Positions 35,997-44,427 of a stretch of 64,000 bases of DNA are shown here, in pieces. The notes beneath the pieces were generated by a model. That model was given only the letters and a program-made list of their open reading frames with translations. It had not been told where the DNA came from and did no database searches. The stretch covers positions 248,001-312,000 of the forward strand of contig NZ_FMXQ01000006.1 in assembly GCF_900104485.1 (NCBI RefSeq), in the 5' to 3' direction. The DNA is from Bauldia litoralis. Its GTDB lineage: Bacteria; Pseudomonadota; Alphaproteobacteria; Rhizobiales; Kaistiaceae. How positions within the stretch are numbered: the first letter of the stretch is position 1; each line of letters opens with the position of its first letter. Both the position numbers and the translations under genes were made by a program.

Positions 35997-37043
35997 CTAT
36001 TTTTCTTCGGCGGCAGGCGCGGCTTTCCGGCCGGTGCCGCCGAGGGTGCGCAGTTCGGCCATGACGTCGGCGAGGCGCGGCGGCCGGGCGTTGACGAAGG
36101 GCAGGGGGCGGCAGACCTCGATCGCCGCGATGCCGACCCGGGCGGTCAGGAGGCCGTTGACGACGCCCTCGCCGAGCCGGGCGGAGAGTTTCGCCGCGAT
36201 GCCGTGGCCGAGGATCTGCTGGACGAGCGAATCGCCGGCCGCCATGCCGCCGGTGACCGCGAGGTGGGCGATGGCTGCCCGCGCCAGCTTGAGGAAGCCG
36301 AAGGTGCCCGGCCGCCCGTCATAGAGCGAGGCCAACTGGCGGATCAGCCGCAGGATCTGGGCGGCAACGAAGATGACGTCGACCAGCGCCCGGGGCGAGA
36401 TCGCGGTGACCAGCGCGACACGCCTGGCTGACGCCATGACGAGCTTTCGGGCTGCGTCGTCGAAGGGCAGCATCAGTTCGGTTTCGGCGAGGCCGATGAG
36501 GTCGCGGCCGTCGATGATCTCCTCGATGTGACGGGCGAGCGCGCCGCGGCCGCGGGCGGTCTCCGGGCGGCCGTCATAGAGGCGGATCAGCTCGCGCGAC
36601 AGCGTGCGGGCGGCGGTCCGGTCGTCGGTGGCGACGGCCTCCACGGCGCGGGCATGAATCTGCGCCACCTTGCGGATGCGCAACAGGGCGGCGACCTCGC
36701 GGGCGGCGAGCGCCAGCAGGGCCAGCGCGGCCAGCGCGGCGAGCGCGACGGCGACCCAGCCGAGGGCGTCGTAGCGGGCGAAGAGGTCGCGAATCAGCGT
36801 GTCGATCGCCAGGCCGATGCCGAGGGTGACCAGCCCGCCGAGGGCAGCGAAGAACCAGCGCGACCAGCGGATGCCGCGGCGCGGCAGGGCCGCCTCGACG
36901 CTCTCGATCTCGGGATCCTCGACAAACGGGTCGCTGTCCGGCGCCAGCACCGGCTGGGCGCCGATGCCGGGGACGTAGTCGGCCTCGACGACATTCAGGT
37001 CGCCGAGGTCGAATGCGGTCGGCGGTCTTCTCTCCCTGCTCAT
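35997..37043 (-). CDS. ycjF: YcjF family membrane protein (DUF697/TIGR01620)
   Basis: 348 residues. A charged N-terminal region is followed by two hydrophobic helices (about 85-130, WFFAALGGLVTLGIGL and VAVALAALAALALLALAAREV), then the DUF697 domain with ALVDVIFVAAQILRLIRQLA and the C-terminal GIAAIEVCRPLPF. In enterobacteria ycjX-ycjF lies by the phage-shock genes. The function is unsettled; it is presumed to work with the YcjX GTPase at the membrane. Its start overlaps the ycjX stop by 4 nt. Confidence 0.88.
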   Translation of the reverse strand: MSRERRPPTAFDLGDLNVVEADYVPGIGAQPVLAPDSDPFVEDPEIESVEAALPRRGIRWSRWFFAALGGLVTLGIGLAIDTLIRDLFARYDALGWVAVALAALAALALLALAAREVAALLRIRKVAQIHARAVEAVATDDRTAARTLSRELIRLYDGRPETARGRGALARHIEEIIDGRDLIGLAETELMLPFDDAARKLVMASARRVALVTAISPRALVDVIFVAAQILRLIRQLASLYDGRPGTFGFLKLARAAIAHLAVTGGMAAGDSLVQQILGHGIAAKLSARLGEGVVNGLLTARVGIAAIEVCRPLPFVNARPPRLADVMAELRTLGGTGRKAAPAAEEK

Positions 37044-38521
37044 CCGAGACGGTCTCCGATCAGGAATTCCAGGGCCCGGTCGAGCCGGATATGCGGCAGC
37101 GAAAGCGTCAGCCCCTCGGCCGTCCGTTCGAGCCTTGGCGGCCGGAAGCGGACATATTGCAGCGGCATGGAGAGGTGCTCGCCATCTTCGAAGACCGATT
37201 CCGGATCGTCCGGCAAGTCACCGGGAAACATCGCGATTTCGGTGCTGCCGTCGAAGACGCGACCGTTGACGGTTTCGCCCGGCAGGGGCGTGCCGATGAT
37301 CGTCGGCAGGCGCTGACCGCGGTCGGTGACGGTGCCTTCGCGGGTGGCGCGGACCGAGGCCAGCGCGATGACATCGACGGTCGCGCCGGCGAAGCGGGCC
37401 CGGTCGATGGCGCGACCGACGATCCGCGACAGGATCGCTTCAAGCCGGTCGTGATCGCCGTGGTGGAGGTGGTCGGCCTTGGTGGCGGCGAAGAGGATGC
37501 GGTCGATGCGGCGCGACACCAGGGCGCTCAGCCAGTTGGCGCGACCGAGCCGGAAGGCGGCGAGGATTTCGGCCAGCGCGGTTTCGAGACCGGCGACGGC
37601 TGTCGATCCGGCGCTCAGCGCCTCCAGCGCATCGATCAGCACGATCTGGCGGTCGAGGCGGGCAAAATGATCGCGGAAGAAGGGGCGGATCACCGCCGTC
37701 TTGTAGCTCTCGTAGCGCCGCGCCATCATCGCCGCGACCGAGCCAGCCGGAATGTCGTCATCGGCAAGGTCGAGCGGCGAGAAGGTCAGCGCCGGCGATC
37801 CGTCGAGGTCGCCCGGCATCAGGAAGCGGCCCGGCGGCAGGGTCGACAGGCTGCCGCTTTCGGCGCGGGTGGCGCGCAGATACTCGGTGAAGGTCCGGGC
37901 GAGGTTCCGCGCCTGGGTCTCGTCTTCCGGCGCCTTGGGGTCGACGGCCTCAAGCGCTGCGAGCCAGGCCGCGGCGGTGGCGCGGCGCTCCGGTGTGCGG
38001 GCAAAATCGAGCGCTTCGCGGGACCAGGTGGCGAAGTCCTTCGACAGGAGGGGCAGGTCGAGGAGCCATTCGCCGGGATAGTCGACGATATCGACATGCA
38101 TCCGGCCGCGGCCAAGCGTCCGGGAGAAGAGCGACGCCGATTCGTACTGGATGGTCAGCCGCAATTCGCTGATCTGGCGGGTCGAGTCGGGCCATATCCG
38201 CTCGTCGACCAGCGCGGCGACATGGCTCTCATAGTCGAAGCGCGGCACGGCGTCGTCGGGCTGCGGCTCCAGCCGGGCGCCGAGGACGCGACCGCCGGAA
38301 TAGGCCCGAAACAGCGGCAGCCGTCCGCCGTGCACGAGATTGTGAACGAGGGCGGAGATGAAAACTGTCTTGCCGGCGCGCGCCAGCCCGGTCACGCCGA
38401 GCCGAATGGACGGCGACGTGATGCCGATGGTGCGATCCGCGAGGGTGGCAAGGGCGAGCCGGGTTTCGTCGGTGATCGTCGTCAGTGGCAAATATTGCGC
38501 TCCCGGCAGCCGGCTTGTCAC
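37040..38521 (-). CDS. ycjX: YcjX family P-loop GTPase (DUF463)
   Basis: 493-residue GTP-binding protein. The P-loop GLARAGKT is at residues 45-52, a likely switch/Walker B is VDIVDYPGEWLLD and a TKAD guanine-specificity motif lies in LFAATKADHLHH. It belongs to the stress-linked YcjX family of unknown cellular role and is coupled to ycjF by a 4-nt overlap. The start is GTG 38519-38521; a TTG ten codons later is a reasonable alternative. sixA lies 51 nt upstream, giving a sixA-ycjX-ycjF transcription unit. Confidence 0.9.
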   Translation of the reverse strand: MTSRLPGAQYLPLTTITDETRLALATLADRTIGITSPSIRLGVTGLARAGKTVFISALVHNLVHGGRLPLFRAYSGGRVLGARLEPQPDDAVPRFDYESHVAALVDERIWPDSTRQISELRLTIQYESASLFSRTLGRGRMHVDIVDYPGEWLLDLPLLSKDFATWSREALDFARTPERRATAAAWLAALEAVDPKAPEDETQARNLARTFTEYLRATRAESGSLSTLPPGRFLMPGDLDGSPALTFSPLDLADDDIPAGSVAAMMARRYESYKTAVIRPFFRDHFARLDRQIVLIDALEALSAGSTAVAGLETALAEILAAFRLGRANWLSALVSRRIDRILFAATKADHLHHGDHDRLEAILSRIVGRAIDRARFAGATVDVIALASVRATREGTVTDRGQRLPTIIGTPLPGETVNGRVFDGSTEIAMFPGDLPDDPESVFEDGEHLSMPLQYVRFRPPRLERTAEGLTLSLPHIRLDRALEFLIGDRLG

Positions 38522-38572
38522 CTTGATGTATGCACTGACCAGTCAAGCCGAAAGGCCCAAGCGGGTTTACGT

Positions 38573-39118
38573 TCAATCCTGACGGTTTTCCCCGGAGGCC
38601 TCGCCTTCGAGGTCGCGGGGCTTGATGAAGCCGGTTACCCGGCCGCCCCGTGCGGTGATGTCCATCCAGTCTTCCCGGTCGAAGGCAATGACGGTCAGCG
38701 CGCCGGTGGGATATCCGGCGGCGATATCGGCCAGAACGGCGGGCTCGCCGGCCCCTGCCAGCGCCATTGCCGTGCCTTGGGTGGCCGGGTTGTGGCCGAT
38801 GACCATCAGCGTATCCGCGTCGCCGCCGAGTTGGGCTATCGCCCGAAGATAATCGCGCGGACTGGATTCATAGAGGCCGTCGACGAAGATCACCTCGTTC
38901 TCCTTGCCCAGATAGGGGCGAAGCGCCGCCAGGGTTTCCCTCGTCCGGGTGGCCGGTGAGCAGAGGACGCGATCGGGCAGCAAGCCGGCGTTCAAGATCG
39001 CCCGGGCCATGTCGGCCGCGGCGCGCTGGCCGCGCGGCGCCAGGGGTCGGTCGATATCGCGGATGCCCGGTTTGTCCCATTCGGACTTGGCATGGCGCAG
39101 GAGCAAGAGCTGCAACAT
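38573..39118 (-). CDS. SixA-type histidine phosphatase
   Basis: 181-residue histidine phosphatase superfamily protein. The catalytic RHG-type motif is LLLRHAKSEWD (His at 9) and the second catalytic histidine is in MVIGHNPATQG. The short SixA form lacks the long insertion of phosphoglycerate mutases. E. coli SixA removes phosphate from a histidine of a phosphotransfer protein; the target here is unknown, though the window encodes an Hpt protein and CckA. Start ATG 39116-39118. Confidence 0.88.
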   Translation of the reverse strand: MLQLLLLRHAKSEWDKPGIRDIDRPLAPRGQRAAADMARAILNAGLLPDRVLCSPATRTRETLAALRPYLGKENEVIFVDGLYESSPRDYLRAIAQLGGDADTLMVIGHNPATQGTAMALAGAGEPAVLADIAAGYPTGALTVIAFDREDWMDITARGGRVTGFIKPRDLEGEASGENRQD

Positions 39119-39200
39119 CGCGAAACCTCCCGTATCAAAGACCGCGAGGGCCGCATTCAGTGTTCATCGCACCAGTCTAGGCGCGACGGTCTGGAACGAC

Positions 39201-39231
39201 AAACGCGCCCGCCGTGGAGGCGAGCGCGTTT
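39201..39231. terminator. Hairpin terminator candidate downstream of the BA14K-type gene
   Basis: AAACGCGC (39201-39208) and GCGCGTTT (39224-39231) form a perfect 8-bp stem, extended inside by CGCC/GGCG. It lies 29 nt after the stop of the BA14K-type gene read leftward. The T-run is only three bases, so efficiency is uncertain. Confidence 0.55.
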
Positions 39232-39259
39232 GCATTACTCAAAGCCTGATCAGCCGGGA

Positions 39260-39745
39260 CTACGGAATGCGGCAGAGATGGAACGCGCCGTCGTAACCCT
39301 TGTAATAGCCGGTGCTCGGATTGAAGGACTTGTACTTTCGCGAGCAGGCCACCTGCCATTCGTACGAACCGACCGGCGGCGCATAGGCCGGCTGCGGCGC
39401 GACATAGGCCGGAGGCTGATTGATGCATTCGGCATAGGCCCGGTCGAAGACCCGCTTGCGGTTCACCGCACCAAGACCGCCACCGCCAAGCGCGCCGACC
39501 GCCGCGCCGGTGCCGACGGAACCCTTCTTGCCGCCGCCGAGAATGCCGCCGAGAACCGCGCCGCCGATGGCGCCGACCGCTGCGCCGCCAACGATGTTGC
39601 CACCGGTCTCCTGGCGTGACACGTCGCGCGCATACTGCTCGCAATAGGCCCGTGAATTCTGCGCGGAGGCGCTGGTGACCCCCAACCCCATGAAGCCGGT
39701 GCCGACGACTGCGGCAACGGCGATGGCTGAAACGAGAGACTTCAT
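39260..39745 (-). CDS. Exported glycine-zipper protein with BA14K-type C-terminus
   Basis: 161 residues. A signal peptide ends SASA-QN. A glycine-zipper segment (GGAAVGAIGGAVLGGILGGG, then GAAVGALGGGGLGAV; about residues 52-93) follows, as in Rcs-type and outer-membrane spanning zippers. The C-terminus WQVACSRKYKSFNPSTGYYK and GYDGAFHLC is a BA14K-like motif, known from a Brucella immunoreactive lectin-like protein and common in Hyphomicrobiales. AAGGAG lies 8 nt before the ATG at 39743-39745. It is probably an envelope or surface protein of unknown function. Confidence 0.82.
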   Translation of the reverse strand: MKSLVSAIAVAAVVGTGFMGLGVTSASAQNSRAYCEQYARDVSRQETGGNIVGGAAVGAIGGAVLGGILGGGKKGSVGTGAAVGALGGGGLGAVNRKRVFDRAYAECINQPPAYVAPQPAYAPPVGSYEWQVACSRKYKSFNPSTGYYKGYDGAFHLCRIP

Positions 39746-39924
39746 GCGTTAGCTCCTTCGCGTATTTATAACGACGCCACCGGGCCCGCGAGCCTCGGTA
39801 CGTCGGATAATCACGCCACCCTCATGGCTCGATTGATGGCGCATACGCTGCGCCAAGGCAAGTGAAACGGATCACACCGGCATCCGGTTCCCACGACCGG
39901 TCGGCGACCAACTCCGATACGCGC

Positions 39925-40353
39925 CTAGTCGTCCCGGTAGACGCGTTCACGACGCTCGTGACGCTCCTGCGCCTCGATCGACAGGGTCGCGATCGGCCTG
40001 GCGTCCAGACGTTTCAGGCTAATCGGCTCGCCGGTTTCCTCGCAGTAGCCGTAGGTGCCGTCCTCGATGCGCTGCAGGGCGGCGTCGATCTTGGCGATAA
40101 GCTTGCGCTGGCGATCCCGGGCCCGGAGTTCGATCGAGCGATCGGTTTCCGACGAAGCACGATCGGCGAGATCCGGATGGTTCTGGCTCTCGGCCTGGAG
40201 ATAATCGAGCGTCTCCTTGGCTTCCTTCCGAATTTCTTCCTTCCAGCCGAGCAGCTTCTCGCGGAAATACTCCCGCTGGCGTTCATTCATGAACGGTTCG
40301 TCGTCGCTCGGCCGGTAATCCCGCGCTCTGGTACGAACTGCTGACTGCGGCAT
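39925..40353 (-). CDS. dksA: DksA/TraR-type RNA polymerase-binding regulator, cysteine-poor
   Basis: 142 residues. An N-terminal coiled coil (MNERQREYFREKLLGWKEEI onward) carries the DksA acidic tip region, followed by the globular zinc-finger fold. Where classical DksA has C-x2-C-x17-C-x2-C, this protein reads CEET and LSIEA, keeping one of four cysteines, so it should not bind zinc. The same cysteine-poor pattern is common in rhizobial DksA. It works with ppGpp at RNA polymerase in the stringent response. The ATG at 40351-40353 has AGAGG 6 nt upstream; a longer frame exists but lacks a site. Confidence 0.88.
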   Translation of the reverse strand: MPQSAVRTRARDYRPSDDEPFMNERQREYFREKLLGWKEEIRKEAKETLDYLQAESQNHPDLADRASSETDRSIELRARDRQRKLIAKIDAALQRIEDGTYGYCEETGEPISLKRLDARPIATLSIEAQERHERRERVYRDD

Positions 40354-40506
40354 AAAGGACCTCTGAATCGGCTGCGTCGCGCGGCGGAATATAGCGACGG
40401 CACCTGACGCCGACAACAACTGGTTGACGACGATTCAATGACGTCGGGAAGAGGCGTTTTCACACCAAAAAAGGCGTGAGAATGGCAGGTTATCGAGAGA
40501 CCGGCG

Positions 40507-41508
40507 TCAGCGGCCAGTCGAAATCTGGCCGAGCAGGCGGGCCATGTCCTTCTCGAGGTTGCCGACGGTGTCGGTATCTTCGTCGTCCTCGCGCTCCGGC
40601 ACTACGGGCGGCGGTCGCCGCGGTTCCTCGGCCGCCGGGGCAGGCGATTCAGCTTGCGGACGATCCGTCCGGGAAGCCGGATGATCGGCGTCGCCGGGTG
40701 GCGCGAAGGCGCTCTTGCGCGGCTCCTCCGCGACCTCGGCGGGCATTAGTGGCGCCTCTTCCATCGACTCCGGCTGGCCTTCGGTCAGGAAAGGCGGGAC
40801 GGCGGGCAAGCCCGGCGCATCGCTGCGTCGTGCTTCAACCGGCGGCCGTTCGGGGGGCGGCGCGGCAGCCGCGATTCGCTTTGGAGCCGGCGCAGGTGGC
40901 GGGGCGGGTTCCGGCTCCGGCTCGACGGCGGGGCGAAGCGATGACGCAGGGGCAACGGCCTTCGGTTCCTCGTGCGGTCGCAGACGTTCCGGTTGCCGGG
41001 TTTGCGGGCGACGCGGCGGGAAGGGGATCGGCTCCTCGCGACCGGGTGTCGCGGCGCGGTCGGAGGTCCGTATGGCGCGGGCGCGCAGCGCCGCCTGGGC
41101 CGCGGTGCGCTGGAGCGAGGGCGGCGGGGGAGGCGCCGGCTGCGGGGCGTTGGCCGCTGGCTGGGTCGCCGCCGGCCTGCCTGGGGCCTGGCCCGGACGC
41201 TGCGCGACACGGGTGCGGGTGATCGCCGGCTCGACGACGATATCGCTCGGCCCGCCAATCAGAAGAAGATGTTCGACATTGTCGCGGCGGACGAGCACCA
41301 GGCGTCGGCGCTTGTCGACGGTCAGCGCGTCTATCACCGCCAGACGCGGCAGGCGGCCGCGTCCCGCGACATTGACGGCGCCTCCGCTGAAGCGCCGATA
41401 CAGCCAGACAGCCGTCGCGGCGAGAGCCAGAATGACGACGAAGGTGATGATGTATTGGATTACCAACGCGCCGTCTTCGCCGAAGATCGAAACCAGTGCC
41501 TCACGCAT
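40507..41508 (-). CDS. fliO: FliO-type flagellar biosynthesis protein with long proline-rich tail
   Basis: 333 residues. A short periplasmic N-terminus and one membrane helix (about 15-40, ALVIQYIITFVVILALAA) precede the FliO domain (about 45-95: RLAVIDALTVDKRRRLVLVR, then HLLLIGGPSDIVVEP). The remaining 230 or so residues are Pro/Ala/Glu-rich and probably disordered. FliO helps assemble the FliP ring of the flagellar export gate. The gene sits away from any flagellar cluster, between dksA and cckA, as in other Hyphomicrobiales. Start ATG 41506-41508. Confidence 0.8.
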   Translation of the reverse strand: MREALVSIFGEDGALVIQYIITFVVILALAATAVWLYRRFSGGAVNVAGRGRLPRLAVIDALTVDKRRRLVLVRRDNVEHLLLIGGPSDIVVEPAITRTRVAQRPGQAPGRPAATQPAANAPQPAPPPPPSLQRTAAQAALRARAIRTSDRAATPGREEPIPFPPRRPQTRQPERLRPHEEPKAVAPASSLRPAVEPEPEPAPPPAPAPKRIAAAAPPPERPPVEARRSDAPGLPAVPPFLTEGQPESMEEAPLMPAEVAEEPRKSAFAPPGDADHPASRTDRPQAESPAPAAEEPRRPPPVVPEREDDEDTDTVGNLEKDMARLLGQISTGR

Positions 41509-41741
41509 TTCGCGCCCCCTGACGCCTCCGACGATGGTTAACCTTGCTCATTACCGCCGTGATCGGCACATTCGTCGTTGGCGAATCATCGGAAATGGCA
41601 GTCTTTTCAAGCGGGGCGGCCAATGCAAGACCCGACGTCGCTGACTGCGGGCGGTTTTGCCCATGGTCCAACTAATTTTCACCGAGTTGTGGCCGAACCG
41701 GGGCGGGGTTCAAGCTGACGAAGAGGGACATTCGATCCGGG

Positions 41742-44300
41742 ATGAACGAGCGGACCAAAGACACCGTTCGCCCTGATCCGGTCATCGATCGGTCCGGCGG
41801 CATCAATGCGGCCGGCCGGCTAACCATCCTGGCTTTCGGCATTGTCGGGCTGGCGGTCGGCTTCGCGCTGATCGAGCGGCAGCGGGCGGAGCCCTTCGTC
41901 CTCGGCATCCTCGGCGTCCTCGCAGTCATCGGCGTGGTCTGCATGTTCGCCGGCGCGATCGGCCTGATCCGCTTCGGCGGTCGCGGCCAGAGCGTCGACA
42001 TCACCCGCAACTTCCTCGATTCGATGAACGAGGGCGTGGTCATCACCGACCCGGCCAACCGCATCCTCTACGCCAACCGCGCCTATGCCGACCTGATCGG
42101 GGTAATGGACGCACGGGAGGTTCGCGCGGTGGACGGGGTCTTCGCCGGCCATCCCTCGTCGGCCGAGGCAATCCACCGGATCACGCGCAAACTGCGCGAA
42201 GGCGTCGCGGCCGAGGAGGAGGTGCGCATGCCGGCACCGCTCGCCGGCGGGGACACGACAGTCGGCGAGGCGCGCTGGTACCGGGTCGAGGCAAGGCCGT
42301 TGACCCCGGAAAACGGCGCGAAGTCGCTGATTGCATGGGCCGTGGCCGACATCTCCAGCGAGCGGGCGCGGCAGGAGACCATCTTCCAGGAACTTCAGCA
42401 TGCGATCGACTATCTCGACCATGCGCCGGCCGGATTTTTCTCCGCCGAGCCCGACGGGCGGGTCGTCTACATCAACGCGACGCTGGCCGAATGGCTGGGC
42501 ATGGACATCGCCCGTTTCGAAGCCGGGTCGCTGACGCTGGCCGATATCGTCAAGGGCGACAACATCGCGCTGCTGACCGGCATCCTGACGGAACGCGGGC
42601 ATGACCGAACCGACGTGATCGATCTCGACCTGGTCAAGCGGGACGGACGGAGCCTTCCGGTCAGGCTGTTGCACCGGGTGCCGGTGACGGCCGACGGCGC
42701 CCCCGGCGCGACCCGCACCATCGTGCTCAACCGCAGCCCCGGCGAGGAGATATCCGAAGCCTCGGAAGCGCTGCGGGCATCGGAAGTCCGCTTCGCGCGG
42801 TTCTTCAATTCGGCGCCGATCGCCATTGCCGCGATCGACCCCGACGGCTTCATCGGCCGTCGGAACGCCGAGTTCCTCAAGCTGTTCGGCGGCGGTGGCG
42901 ACGACGGCGGCTCCAAGAAGCGGAAGCTGATCGACCTGGTGGTCGAAAGCGACCGGCCGATGATCGCGGCGGCGCTCGACTCGGCGAAAAGCGGCGCCAC
43001 CGATATCCCGCGCATCGACGCCAGCATCGTCGGCGAGGGGGAGCGCGGCGCCCGCTTCTACGTCAATCCGGTGGCGGATGGCGGCGACGGCGAAGAGGCG
43101 ATCATCGTCAACGCCATCGACATCACCCAGCAGCGAGTTCTGGAGCAGCAATTCGCCCAGAGCCAGAAGATGGAGACGGTCGGCAAGCTGGCCGGCGGCA
43201 TCGCCCATGACTTCAACAACGTCCTGACCGCGATCATCGGCTTCTCGGACCTTCTGCTCGCCAATCACCGGCCGAGCGATCCGTCCTTCCAGGACATCAT
43301 GAACATCAAGCAGAACGCCAACCGGGCGGCCGGGCTGGTGCGACAGTTGCTGGCGTTCTCGCGCCGGCAGACGCTGCGGCCGCAGGTGGTCCAGCTCAGC
43401 GACCTCTTGTCCGACATCACCATCCTGCTGACCCGGCTGCTCGGCGAGAACGTCAAGCTCGAGGTGGTTCATGGCCGCGACCTGTGGCCGATCAAGGCGG
43501 ACCTCAACCAGCTCGAACAGGTGATCGTCAATCTGGCGGTCAACGGCCGCGACGCCATGCCCTCCGGCGGGACGATGACCATCCGGACGAGCAACCTGCC
43601 GGCCGCCGAGGTCAGCCGCTTCACCTACCGGCCGCTGCCGGTGGTCGATTACGTCCTGCTCGAGGCCGAGGATACCGGCACCGGCATGCCGATCGAGGTC
43701 CAGGAGCGGATCTTTGAGCCCTTCTTCTCGACCAAGGATGTCGGCAAGGGGACCGGGCTCGGGCTGTCGACCGTCTATGGCATCGTCAAGCAGACCGGCG
43801 CCCATATCTTCCTCGACAGCGAGGAAGGGAAGGGGACGACCTTCCGCATCTTCATCCCCCGGCATATCCCGGCGGAAGGCGAAGTCCCGGCCGCGGCGGC
43901 CCAGCCTCAGGCCGAGATCGCCGACCTGACCGGCACCGCCAACATCCTGCTGGTCGAGGACGAGGAGGCGGTGCGCGCCTTCGCGGCGCGGGCGCTGACC
44001 TCGCGCGGCTACCAGGTCTACGAGGCAGCGTCCGGCGTCGAGGCGCTGGAGGTGATGGAGGAGGCGGGCGGCAAGATCGACCTGGTGGTCTCCGACGTGG
44101 TGATGCCGGAACTCGACGGGCCGTCGCTGCTGCGCGAACTCCGCAAGACCCGGCCGGAACTCAAGATCATCTTCGTCTCCGGCTACGCCGAGGAAGCCTT
44201 CAAGAAGAACCTGCCCGAGGGCGAGAGCTTCCGCTTCCTGCCGAAGCCCTTCTCGCTGAAGGAACTCGCCATCGCGGTGAAGGAGACGCTTGGTCGGTGA
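41742..44300 (+). CDS. cckA: Cell-cycle hybrid histidine kinase CckA
   Basis: 852 residues. Two membrane helices (about 28-48 and 55-80) are followed by PAS-type sensor domains (about 90-215, 220-340 and 350-470), then HisKA with the phospho-histidine H489 in [17 protein letters not shown]. HATPase_c follows (N box around [16 protein letters not shown] boxes EDTGTGM and [13 protein letters not shown]), and a C-terminal receiver has D785 in [12 protein letters not shown]. CckA phosphorylates ChpT, which feeds CtrA and CpdR, and acts as a phosphatase when c-di-GMP binds. The start is ATG 41742. It is divergent from fliO. Confidence 0.95.
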   Translation: MNERTKDTVRPDPVIDRSGGINAAGRLTILAFGIVGLAVGFALIERQRAEPFVLGILGVLAVIGVVCMFAGAIGLIRFGGRGQSVDITRNFLDSMNEGVVITDPANRILYANRAYADLIGVMDAREVRAVDGVFAGHPSSAEAIHRITRKLREGVAAEEEVRMPAPLAGGDTTVGEARWYRVEARPLTPENGAKSLIAWAVADISSERARQETIFQELQHAIDYLDHAPAGFFSAEPDGRVVYINATLAEWLGMDIARFEAGSLTLADIVKGDNIALLTGILTERGHDRTDVIDLDLVKRDGRSLPVRLLHRVPVTADGAPGATRTIVLNRSPGEEISEASEALRASEVRFARFFNSAPIAIAAIDPDGFIGRRNAEFLKLFGGGGDDGGSKKRKLIDLVVESDRPMIAAALDSAKSGATDIPRIDASIVGEGERGARFYVNPVADGGDGEEAIIVNAIDITQQRVLEQQFAQSQKMETVGKLAGGIAHDFNNVLTAIIGFSDLLLANHRPSDPSFQDIMNIKQNANRAAGLVRQLLAFSRRQTLRPQVVQLSDLLSDITILLTRLLGENVKLEVVHGRDLWPIKADLNQLEQVIVNLAVNGRDAMPSGGTMTIRTSNLPAAEVSRFTYRPLPVVDYVLLEAEDTGTGMPIEVQERIFEPFFSTKDVGKGTGLGLSTVYGIVKQTGAHIFLDSEEGKGTTFRIFIPRHIPAEGEVPAAAAQPQAEIADLTGTANILLVEDEEAVRAFAARALTSRGYQVYEAASGVEALEVMEEAGGKIDLVVSDVVMPELDGPSLLRELRKTRPELKIIFVSGYAEEAFKKNLPEGESFRFLPKPFSLKELAIAVKETLGR

Positions 44301-44427
44301 CCACGATGGCGCTTCACGACGGCTATCGCTTCATCGAAGAGGGCAGCCGGTCATCCGGCGGCCTTCGACCGCTGCCCGGCCGCCAGAACGTCCGGGATAC
44401 TGAAAAGGCAGCGTAGGAACGGGCCCG

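Noticed and set aside
41537-41552. TTAACC stretch in the fliO-cckA intergenic region as a CtrA box
   Set aside because: The second half-site does not match; only a single TTAA is present.
41820-43865. 681-codon minus-strand frame over cckA
   Set aside because: Antisense shadow of a confidently identified kinase; no recognisable protein features.
44306-44416. 36-residue plus-strand reading frame just after cckA
   Set aside because: It lacks a convincing ribosome site, has no recognisable features and is short enough to occur by chance.
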